Positions 21,735-32,226 of a DNA stretch of 64,000 nt are shown piece by piece. The DNA comes from Liolophura sinensis (lineage: Eukaryota > Mollusca > Polyplacophora > Chitonida > Chitonidae), in contig NC_088295.1 of the NCBI RefSeq assembly GCF_032854445.1, positions 22,245,385 through 22,309,384 on the forward strand, given 5' to 3'. Under the pieces are notes generated by a model. The model worked only from the letters and a program-made list of their open reading frames with translations. It was not told the DNA's origin and made no database searches. The stretch's first letter is position 1, and every line of letters starts with the position of its first letter. A program made the position numbers and the translations under genes.

Positions 21735-24280
21735 GAGTCGCTGGCAGGAGGATGAAATATGACCCACCTCTCCTTAACCCTACATGATTTTCTTAATAAT
21801 CAGGATATTCATATTGTGGTATTCATCTTCCCGATTTCTAGACTCCTTGAAGGTCGCCATGGTAGACGGACATATTAGCGTGCCTTGTCTCTAGAATGCA
21901 GTTGTTAAGCCGGACTTACGGAGGTTGTTAGTTGTAAAAGTGTGCGCACATTACTGATCATAACTGTGGTTACTGTTGATTGTTAACGTTTTCTATTTAC
22001 TATAAATGCAGTCCTCGTGCGAAAGAGTATGTTTGATTCCTTTGATCTTTATCATTGTATATTAACTATGAACTACTTCTTGTTACATCGAATGAATCAC
22101 TTTTACACCTTTACTTTTATTGGCATGACATTTTTGACAGTCTTTTTGGTTTTTTTTATACGAGGATATTGTTTCATGACTTTGAATGATTTGATTATTT
22201 ACTTTCAATGTGTCTACATGCAGTATGTACATATATATGTGAGCCGTGGAGAGCTTAAGCAGACCTTCACTATGACTGTGCAGCTTGACAACTGGACATG
22301 TACGACTGATTATGTTCTGTTGATGTGCAGAACTTATCAAGCTGCTGATGTATAGTTTATCTATATTTAGGCAAAGAATTGCTTAATTCCCCGATCGCTA
22401 TCCGTTCCTAATTTTTCTGCCTTGTTGACCTAATCTTTTAATTTTTCTTTTTATTACATTTGTTACAGTGAGCAAAAGGTGCACTGAGAAAAGTATGAAA
22501 ATGTTCACTGCATGAATTTTTTCCAAGGAAAGGAACAAAGTAATTTTTTTTCAAGAAAGATTCCAGCCAAATGCATATCCAGTGATACCTAGGCATTACT
22601 GGTTTTTATTCACTTCGTACAACTTTATAAAACTGGCAGAAGAAAAAAAATAAAAATGGCGCCACCTGCACTGTTTTTCAAAAAGTCAGAGATGGAAACT
22701 AAGGATTTTTTTGTGGTGTTGGCTCTGATTACGTCATATGTTTTAAATGTACATCAGTTTGATTGCATAACATATAACATTTCACAATGGGTTACATGTA
22801 TTTTGCACATGTGCACGGGGGAAAGTCAGTTACTGGTAGTTTTGGGGTATGATAAGGCTGTTTTGTGCACGTCTGCAGTTGTGACCTGGGGTCCAGCTGA
22901 CTTGCTGTTGGCTGTCAGACATTGGGAGCTCATCCATGGCATGGACTTGGGAGGGTACGGCTTACACTATATAGCTGTCTCTTACTACTCTTTCATATAT
23001 GTAGGGAGGGAAAGAATGGCATGACAACATAAATATATAAAATATATGTCACATTTTTTTTTATAATTGGATACAGTATTAAATATTTCCAATGCACATG
23101 CTGTGTTTTTGCTTTTTTTTTTTTGAAAATAGATTTTGTAAATATATGTAATTATAATACTACCAAAAAAAAAAACTCTTTTCTTTCAGCTTTTTGCGCA
23201 TGGAGAAAATGTACTACAGATGATTTAGTGAGATATGCTGAAGATTTTGAGTTGGGAAAGAGTGAGTGAAGTGCTACACGACATTGTTAATTTATCATAT
23301 GTTTTATAGGCCTAGTCATCAGGATGACAGTTATAAAGGTTTGTGTCCAAGAGTGGAGGTGGGGTTGTCACAGATAGAAAGTTTGTGAGATATAAGTGCA
23401 ATAATAAATGATTTAGAGTAGCTTTGCTTAGCTTCTATTAGGAGATAGAAACAGTTCACATCTTTATGTATGACAGGTACATGTAAGACTGTTGATGGTC
23501 CTCACAAGTAACTGATTATCATAGAAACCAGAAACATGCTGGTGATCAGTCATAGCCTGTAAACACAATATGTCAGCCATGACCCGCTCAATATCAGACC
23601 AAATTTGACTACTTAATTTACATTGTTTTGTGACACGTTAATCCATTGGCTTTGTCTTGTCTCATCTGATACTTACAGCAGAAGGAAGTATAAGATATTT
23701 TTAGATTTTATTATTCTGCTAATATCAGTGACTCAAAGATTTTGTGAGATACAAAGCTTTTTGTCACTCTGAAGGATTAATGGTCTCCTGTCTCCTGTTC
23801 TTCCCCATATTAATTTTCACGTCAAGTTCGAAACTCTCAGCCCAAATTTCTGTGAGTCTCCATGACATGTTTACATCCCACTTTTATATACTTGAAGAAA
23901 TTTGTATACCTTTAGCCTGGCTAGTGTGCTACATGTATATTCATTATGAACCATTTTAAAATAGGCTCCAACTGATACCAACAAACATCAGATTTCTAGA
24001 CTGGTGCATACTTGTATATGGTTTCTGACTGTTATTGACTGTTGACTGCACTAGTGTAGAGCTGTTATTTTGTTACTCTATGATGACCATACCCGTTGTG
24101 AATCATTGTGAAGTTCTGTTGTTGTTTTTTTGATAGTATCAAGAGACCATACTATCCCAGGGCACACTTTCAAACCATTTTTTGATAACTATTCTTGTAA
24201 ATCACATCTCTGCATGGCGCTATAACCAATTTTTTAAAAAACTTAGAAGAAATTTCATTTACGGTGTGTTGTGAAAGTCA
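21735..24280 (+). other. TTYH 3' region and intergenic DNA
   Basis: Presumed 3' UTR followed by non-coding DNA. The first plus-strand AATAAA is at 22649-22654, so the UTR could be about 0.9 kb or longer. The 122-codon open frame at 22656-23024 has no recognisable similarity and is not called. Confidence 0.45.
22649..22654 (+). terminator. Candidate TTYH polyadenylation signal (AATAAA)
   Basis: First canonical hexamer after the TTYH stop, in an A-rich stretch and followed by T/G-rich sequence about 40-60 bp on. Further candidates occur near 23403. Weak evidence. Confidence 0.25.
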
Positions 24281-24283
24281 CTG

Positions 24284-24800
24284 CAAACCAGTTGCGAACC
24301 AGTATAGAGCTATGTTTTTTTCCTGTACAGAGAGACCATACCAGTTGTGAACCAGTGTAGAGCTATGTTTTTTTTCCTGTATAGAGAAACCATAGCAGTT
24401 GTAAACCAGTGTAGAGCTATGGTTGGTTGGCTGTATAGAGAAACCATAGCAGTTGTAAACCGGTGTAGAGCTGTGGTTGGTTGGATATATAGAGAGACCA
24501 TACCAGTTGTAAGCCAATGTAGAGCTATGGTTGTTTCACTGTACAGAGAGACCACACCAGTTATAAACCAGTGTAGAGCTATGGTTGGTTGGCTGTATAG
24601 AGAAACCATAGAAATTGTAAACCAGTGTAGAGCTGTGGTTGGTTGGATATCTAGAGATACCATACCAGTTGTAAACCAATGTAGAGCTATGGTTCTTTGA
24701 CTGCATGGAGAGACCACACCAGTTATAAACCAATGTAGAGCTATGTTTGTTTCACTGTACAGAGAGACCACACCAGTTGTAAACCAGTGTAGAGCTGTGG
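24284..24800. repeat. 54-bp minisatellite, about 9-10 units
   Basis: Units share 'ccagttgtaaaccagtgtag' followed by 'agctatgg'. The landmark 'tagagct' recurs near 24305, 24358, 24413, 24466, 24520, 24574, 24628, 24683, 24736 and 24790. Because 54 is divisible by 3, several frames stay open across the array; this is not evidence for coding. Unit types are arranged in an A-B-C, A-B-C order (see findings). Confidence 0.9.
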
Positions 24801-27179
24801 GTTTGTTTGTATTTTTGGCTGCAGTATCGCAAGAAGCAAAACAGAGTAGAGGAGGAAAATAATGTTTAGTCATGCATTATGCTTGCATGTGTAATAACCA
24901 TTTACATCTACCAGCTGTCTAGTAGAAAAATTATTGTAGACTTTTCCAGCTGCTCAGATTTGATTTAGTTTTCTTTACCATATCAAAAGTCTGATGGATG
25001 CTCAACTACACAGCAAGTACAGATCACAGATGTATAAATATAAATATATATATGTAAACCATAGGGCAAAATCAAATTGAAGCAGTCACAAGGAGTTGCT
25101 TATTGCATTTTATATATTATTTGTCAGTGTGTTACTACATCAAAGCAATTGTGCTTGCATGTTGAGATAGAATCATCCAAGCCTGTGTGGACATTTTAAG
25201 TCAAAATTTGAAATGTTATTTTGAGTCTTGAACACTTAATGAGGTTTGCTCTGATAAATTTTTCTGAATTTTTACTTTCTGAACCAAAGACAAAGATTAA
25301 AAAAAAGTTTTAATGTTGATGTCAGACCAGAATTCAACAAAAATATTCAAGACAAGGTAAAAATTTCAAACTGTTGACTTCAGTTTTGACATATGTTTCA
25401 CTGTAATATACTAAATGTAAGACTCACAAATAACTCCATGTGAAATAATTTTGGCCATGTTGACGTTCATTTGTGTGTGAATGTGAAAATTAACCTCACT
25501 TCATGTGTACTCATTTGTGTGCACATGCAGACTTCCTTGATGCGCCAAACTCTAACAAGACAGTATTTTCTCAAAGTTTGTCATTTATGTGATAAGTGCG
25601 TGTGTAGCAGCAGACCCTGACATACATGTGCTACTGCAGAATTGCAGAGTTCTTTTCTGCTCTCTGTTGATGTGCCGTACAGAACCAAAAGAGGCTTCAT
25701 GTGACAAATTGGCATGTGTAGCTCATCATGTGCTTAAGATGGTATAAACTACATTTAATACTCGACCCACATTTGTTACGTGCATGTGTAACTGTCAGTG
25801 TGAAGAAATTTGACTAACCAGTAACGTATGATACATGATCACTCACTGTCAAACACAGCGAGCATTTTCCAATTAGACTGGAGAATGGAGTTAGTGATTT
25901 GTTGATTATATATGTAGACACTATGTAAGTCGGCTCAGAAAGCATATGTGTGAAAACAGTTCATGTGCTGTCTATGAACACAGTTCATGTGCTGTGTATA
26001 AACAGTTCATGTGCTTTCTGATGGGGTTGAGAACTGCTATAGCATATATACCAATGGTGCTTCATTTACGCTGGTTACTGAGAGCTGGTTGACTCTCCAG
26101 TAACAAACAGCCAGTCACATCTCTACATTATAAGACCTGCTCATTTGACTGAATGAATACCTTCTACAGTTATGCATCGGTATTTAAATACAAGATGCTT
26201 AAATGTTTGTTCGGGATTGTCATCCATTTATAAGCAGCATCTTTAGGCTAATCATTTCTTCTTTTCATTTATTTATAAATGATTTGATGTACTAAAACCT
26301 CCAAAATCTTTGTATGTTTAGCAGTGGGAACAATCTACATGTATGGAGGAACCAGTGTAGGTGTTTATGACAGCAAATTATAGGTGTATGTTTGTGCAGG
26401 ATGCAAGAACATACATGCAATCTTACTGATCATATTAACAGATATGTACAATGCACAGCATTCAATACTAAGGCATGTAATACGTATGTGTATGGGACAG
26501 AGATCCATGAGATTGTCACTCGTTCCTTCCATACAGCTTAAGCTTTGTTTGTAGCTCATACTTAGCTAACAGTGCAGTTCTCATATGGCTAACTTGTTGA
26601 GGATATTACAGTGAATGTACCTGTCTATGTTGCTGCTGTATTTGTATGGATTTATCCTGGTATGTCTCTGACAGTGATAATAATGGCAATACTAACATGA
26701 CAGTTATCATTATAGTCACTTGTACATAGAATTCTATACTATTCTTTACATTGTATTTTAATCGTATTTACTCTCCGCATATGGTTGGTTTTAACATCAT
26801 ATGATAATCAACATATTTAAATACATATTGCATACATGTTTGTAACTTTTTTCTTTTTTTTAATTTTTTGTTCTTTTCACTGGACATGACATACCCATGC
26901 ACATATGATATATTTTCTCTTTTTTTTATTTCTTTAAGGTGATTTGACATTTTTTGTCATTTATTTATCAACATAGTTGACTCTCCCTTATAAACATGTG
27001 GATTTTTGCATACCTTCTGGATACCTTTCTTCACTGATCATTTATATCAGTAGAAAAGATTTGCATGTGATTGAGATGTAGCCGACCTGTATTACCCTGT
27101 ATAACCATTCCATTCTGCTAGTAGTGCAGGGTGAGTTGTGTTTAGTTGTGTACCTTCAATACACATGTATCAGTGGTCA
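24801..27179. other. Intergenic DNA
   Basis: No gene. Contains a small triplication of 'cagttcatgtgctgt' at about 25958-26012. Confidence 0.5.
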
Positions 27180-27545
27180 GGGACTTATCACAGGAGTTGT
27201 CCTATTTTTGGGTCAAAGATGTCACCGTGAGAAGATACATTGTAGCACAGCTGTTGTCCTATTAGTAGGTCATGCATGCCTGGCTGATCAGACAACATTG
27301 TAACACAGGAGTTTCTATTCTGGCTCATACACCTGTATCACTGATCAGATATATTGTACCACAGATGTCCCATTTTATGGGTTATACAGCTGTCTTGCTG
27401 GGCAGATACATTGTAGCACAGATGTCCTATTTCTGAGTCAGGGAGAAGCCTTGCTGATCAGATAATTTGTAATGCAGTGGTCCTATTTTATTTGTTATAC
27501 AGAAGTCTTGCTGATCAGATACATTGTAGCACAAGAATCTTGCTG
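27180..27545. repeat. Degenerate 57-bp tandem repeat, about 6 units
   Basis: The landmark 'cattgtagcacag' or close variants recurs at about 27238, 27296, 27352, 27409, 27465 and 27522, with 'cttgctgatcagata' ahead of it in most units. Units differ by roughly a fifth of positions, so the array is old. Confidence 0.8.
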
Positions 27546-29319
27546 GTCACACACATGGAAATGTGTGAATATTTCTGAACACACTGCCTCTTTTCTGCAT
27601 CATTCCACCAGTACACATGTACCATGTCCTAATGCCATAGGCAGTGCAAAGCTCAAGGATGTACGTTCATGGTTTTCACTCAATACTTTGAGTACTGACC
27701 ATGTGTTTATGAAATATTACACTATGTAAAGTTACAACTTCCTGAAGTCATTGTTATAAATGTGTATAAAGCTTCATTATCAAATGTACTTGTAGTGCAT
27801 CTGAACCAGTCACATTAGCAGCAATGCTATACAATGTCATTGTCTGAATCATTTCAGTGAAGTTATACCTTTATCTTTACTTTGATTTTTATATTTCTCT
27901 AAATAACATGTAAGATATAATTTTTTTAATTACTTTAATTAGGCTCTTATTGAGAAACAATATTAAACACATGTTTAATATGTGCTGTGGATACATTTCA
28001 GGTTGGCTCAAAATTTTATTTTTTTTCTTTAATGACATTTTATAAATGAAGATATCAGTTCTAATCTTGTCGACGAAGTCATTCCAGTTGTGACATTGTT
28101 AAATTTGATATTACAAACCAAAAGGCAAGTTTTGATCTTTTCATATATTTCAAATTTGACAAGGGAATTAGATTTTTATATTATTAGATTCTTTAGCATA
28201 GGGTGATTGTCCTAACTGTCAGGTAGGATATGCCAGGTGCATGTGGTTGATTCAGTCATCAGCCGATAGCAGCATAGCTCTTTTTCTGACTGTTCTGATA
28301 TTATTGAAGTTACTTGAACAAGAACTGGTGGACATGTTGACAAAAATCACATTGCAGAGTTTTTTGTAGAAATGCGTTACATTTCCCCAATATTGTTATA
28401 GGGCAAAGAGTTAACAAGTTTCATGTTTATGTGCTTTGTTTACAATAAAATGTGTTTTGCCAAGCATGAAAACCTTAACATGAGCAGTATTTGTGTATGT
28501 AATAAAGGATTTGCTATCAATCTTCAAGCTTTTTCAGTTTTTTCTTAAATAGCCAAGCACTCTAAACGAATGGAGATGACACGATAGTGTACAATTGTAT
28601 ATTCATCATGATTGACAAAGGCTTCAAAATGGCTAAAGGTTTTTTATAGAAATATCCTGATTAAAGGGATATGGAGTTGATGGATAAAGACCAGTTACAC
28701 ATATGGCCACTGTTAATGTATACATGTATTTTCGTCATCATAATAGTTTAAAATTCAACACAGACTATACAAGTCTTTGGTGTTAAAATTTGATTTCATA
28801 GTCAATGAATATATTTCTCAGAGTAGTTCTTGACCATTCGGTATAGATTCTGCATCCTACAAAGAATGTGTTTTCATAGTACGACAGAGGACATACAACT
28901 TACATGTAGGTAGTGCCACCATGATATTGGTTGGTCAGTTTCATGTTTCTTGATGGTAATCATTTTGATCAATTTTAGCTTGTCCATGATTGATATCTTC
29001 AGCATTGCGTCCATGAAGTCAAGCTGTAGATTTGGACAGCTAACTCATGACAGAAGAGGCAGTGTTCAAATCCATTTCCAGCTGAAATACTTCATGTCAG
29101 ATATTCATGTATCTAGTATGGTAGAGTGGTTTTCGAACCCAGGAACATCCTTCACAGATTTCTTAGTATTCTTTTCTGTAAAATCAATATGAAGTTCATA
29201 AAAATGACCTTGGTTTCATGAACTTTACTTTTGCCATGCATATTAGTATGTGGTATACCAGACCATGGGGTGGAACATTGTGACCACTTGTTGATAACTG
29301 TGGAACTTGTGTGTACAAC
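27546..29319. other. Intergenic DNA
   Basis: AT-rich; no supported feature. Confidence 0.5.
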
Positions 29320-29660
29320 TGGGCGTGTGGTGTGGTTCAGTGATAAGATGTGTGACTCCATCACAAGGAACATGAGTTTTAAATTCAATCCTGGCCTTGG
29401 ACGGTGAATTTTTGAATTCTCCACACTCCTTTTTTTCTGGGGCTTTCATGACAATAAAGTGGTTGATAAAACTTGTGGGACCATTTGTGCAATATTGCAT
29501 TCATTACAAACTACTTTTCATCCAGTGTGTGTGAAATAAGGAAAATGCTGTTGGTAACTTGAAAATGGTCAATCGTTTACCTAAGGCCTTAGCTCTGCCA
29601 ATAATATGAACTACCACTATATGTAAAACAAATTCTTGTATATGGCATTAAACAACAATT
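29320..29660 (+). mobile_element. tRNA-derived SINE-like element
   Basis: The head at about 29325-29400 resembles a pol III promoter: A-box-like 'tggttcagtgataag' and B-box-like 'aaattcaatcc', about 50 bp apart. It ends with 'ggcattaaacaacaattaaa', like the tail at about 34955-34988. Boundaries are approximate and no target-site duplication was identified. Confidence 0.45.
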
Positions 29661-29942
29661 AAATAAACTGTAAGCACAAGCAGATTACAAGTATCCCGGT
29701 TAATACTGCTCTCATGCAGAAACGCTTGTCCTTCCATCTACTATCAGTTTGACAGATTTATATGGTTTGTTTAGGGTAGGTTGATGTGCGAAGAACACTT
29801 AGTTGCTGTCTGTGTACAGGATTAACACAGAGAATGCAACATTTAATACTAGGAAGCAAGGCAGTCTGCCAATCACTAAGACAAACTAGGAAAGAGATTT
29901 AATACATCCACTGCTCTAACTGTTCTTGGTTGTAAGAAGATC

Positions 29943-30075
29943 TGTCGGCAACCTGTAGATGGTTTTCTCCCACCATAATACTGACCACCTTTATATAGTG
30001 AAATATTTTTGTGTACAGCATAAAACACCTATCAAATAAATAAAATTGGCATTTAACAAGCAAATCAATAAATAA
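29943..30075 (+). mobile_element. SINE 3' fragment
   Basis: Forward copy: 'gtcggcaacctgtagatgg', 'ttctcccaccataatactg', 'cataaaacacctatcaaata' and an AAAT-rich tail. Diverged relative of the copies at 5799 and 13981. Confidence 0.7.
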
Positions 30076-31872
30076 ATACATTAAACAATGTATGTTGGGG
30101 CTAAAACTATCAGTTAAGTCAGAAAGCTTGAGCTTTATTGACCATCGTTGAGTTTGATAACATGACATTCTCAAGCAAATGAATAATGACGTGATATATG
30201 TTTAGAAGAAAAAAATTGTAAAAACAACTGAGTGAAAGAAAAAAAAATAAACTTTCTGTTTTGACTTCCACACTTTGCTTTATAATCTTTCCCACAACAA
30301 TATATGGTAATAACCGGAAATTATTTAAGTTACATACAAAAATAAAAAGATAATCAATAACGTCCAAAAAATCTGGTATTACCAAAGAGAAAAATACTGG
30401 GCATTCAACATAACGTGAACAAAAAAAACAACAAAAACGATCCCTAAGATGTATACAGATGTAGATAAAATGTACAGTTAAACACAGATAAACGTAAGTC
30501 ATGTGAAACATTATCAGAATCTGTATGAATCAAAATTTCTAATTAACATTTTGAGTAGGTTAATAAACTTCAGGTATGTACATTATTTTAAACGTACGAC
30601 TAGGCTACTGGACGTTTTAGAAATTATTACAAGTGTGTCATTAAACATTTTAATAACAATTAATATTAACCATAAACATGTATAACAATAAATCATATCA
30701 CATTAATTATAACGGGATGTGACATTAAAGAAAATTTGTAACGCATCCGTTCTGCTTTTAGCCTCAATCAGCGAAATGTCAGTGACCTGATGGTAAATAA
30801 GTACAAAATCCTTATCTTCCAGAAAGAAACAATATAAGGTACACCTAAACTTAAATAACAGTAACATTCTTCACTAAAATCTCTTTGTCCACCACAGATA
30901 AAACAGGTGTGCGAATGAATTACATTAAAATTACATGAAAATTACATTAACACCATGGTGGAAACAAAGAATGTGCAGAAACATGTACTTAATATAGACT
31001 TAGTGTTGACTGTCATATCACAATAATGCATAAGTGTAAACAGGGTTATCTCTGATCATTTTTTCAGCAGCATGTGAAGATATATTCATGAGCATATATT
31101 CATAATTCATGATATATAGGCCTATGTACAAAAGGGAAAACAACTATGTTTAATAATAAGAATGTTTCACTATCTTGAATTACATATATAGCACTTTCAT
31201 TTAACTTCACATTTACAGCACTCTATGGCAAATTTTATTTCATCAGTTTCCATTTGATGATTTATTTAATCACAAGTATTGACCTCATGCCTACAATATA
31301 ATTAAGTACTAGCACATGTAACCGATGAATTTGCATTATCAGGACGGCATACTTGTACACACTGATAAATTATCATAAAAAAAACATGATCTGACCAGCA
31401 GATTTTTCAGCACAACTAAAATCACAATGGCACTTGACTAAAATCCTCTATGGTCACCCTGTACTAGAAGTATCACAGAATAATAATCTTAAGGCTGGTC
31501 GATAAGTGTGCAAGTACATCGGTACCTGCCAATAGCACCTTCAAAAACTAACACTTCAATTACAATGTGTATATCTTTGTACATGGCACAACTCCTTCAC
31601 CTACAAATATATAGCACAGGTATTGGCTCGATGAATATATGTCTAAAATAAATGTTTACACTGGACGGATTCTTTCTGTTCTGGTATGTAGAAAGATATG
31701 CAATGAACATCAAATAAAATAGTTAAACCTCACAGTAGAAAAATACAAACATATCTGTATAGTATTTCAAGATTTTTGTTGTCAATCTTGCCTCTTGGAA
31801 ATTACCAATTTCAGTTGTAACACAAATCAAAATTATACTAGAAGTCTTCTTTCTGGGTTTGAAGACTCAAAC
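30076..31872. other. Presumed PKD1 3' region / convergent intergenic DNA
   Basis: No exon recognised on either strand. If the PKD1 stop at 31875-31873 is real, this includes its 3' UTR; TTTATT motifs (AATAAA on the minus strand) occur, for example near 31230. The end of the transcript cannot be placed. Confidence 0.4.
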
Positions 31873-32226
31873 TTACCATGCCTTCTTAAATATACGCGAG
31901 ATAAAACTAGATTTTTTGTGTTCAAGATTGTCTGGGTTACTTTCAACTCTGGCACTCTGATCGCTGTGGGGGCGCTTGGCCACTGAGCGCTGTTGGTTTG
32001 AAGCTGGTGGGCTCACAGACTTACGTCCACTCTTGGATCCACGTCGGGAAAAATGCAGCAACCCTTTGGTATCACTCATTGATCTGGCTCGTAGTCCTTT
32101 AGGCGGCTTGCCAGTCGGGTTAGGCTGATTGGTTTTCGCGCCCTGTGAGCTGCTGGGCCTCCTCTCTGTGATAATAGTTCTAATCTGTTGACTCATGGCC
32201 TCCTCATGGTGGTCCATCTCCTCAAG
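31873..32226 (-). CDS. PKD1: PKD1 last exon: coiled-coil end and basic tail
   Basis: Begins LEEMDHHEEAMSQQIRTI, continuing the coiled coil from the previous exon. It then runs into a Ser/Arg/Lys/Pro-rich tail (SRRGSKSGRKSVSPP) and ends FKKAW before TAA 31875-31873. In PKD1 this coiled coil binds the polycystin-2 C-terminus. The final bases read CATG then GTAAGT, a perfect splice donor overlapping the stop, so the true C-terminus could instead be spliced to an exon I cannot see. Confidence 0.8.
   Translation of the reverse strand, partial: LEEMDHHEEAMSQQIRTIITERRPSSSQGAKTNQPNPTGKPPKGLRARSMSDTKGLLHFSRRGSKSGRKSVSPPASNQQRSVAKRPHSDQSARVESNPDNLEHKKSSFISRIFKKAW

Noticed and set aside
22656-23024. 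122-codon plus-strand frame after TTYH
   Set aside because: No recognisable similarity or splice support, and it lies in the likely 3' UTR or intergenic DNA.
24278-24873. Overlapping long open frames on both strands, up to 187 codons
   Set aside because: They follow the 54-bp minisatellite; a period divisible by 3 keeps frames open by itself. The products are simple repeats with no domain.
27180-27545. Possible CRISPR-like array
   Set aside because: Diverged contiguous tandem repeat with no conserved repeat/unique spacer alternation, in an animal genome.
30119-30511. 130-codon minus-strand frame
   Set aside because: Phe/Tyr/Leu-rich translation of AT-rich DNA with no family match.
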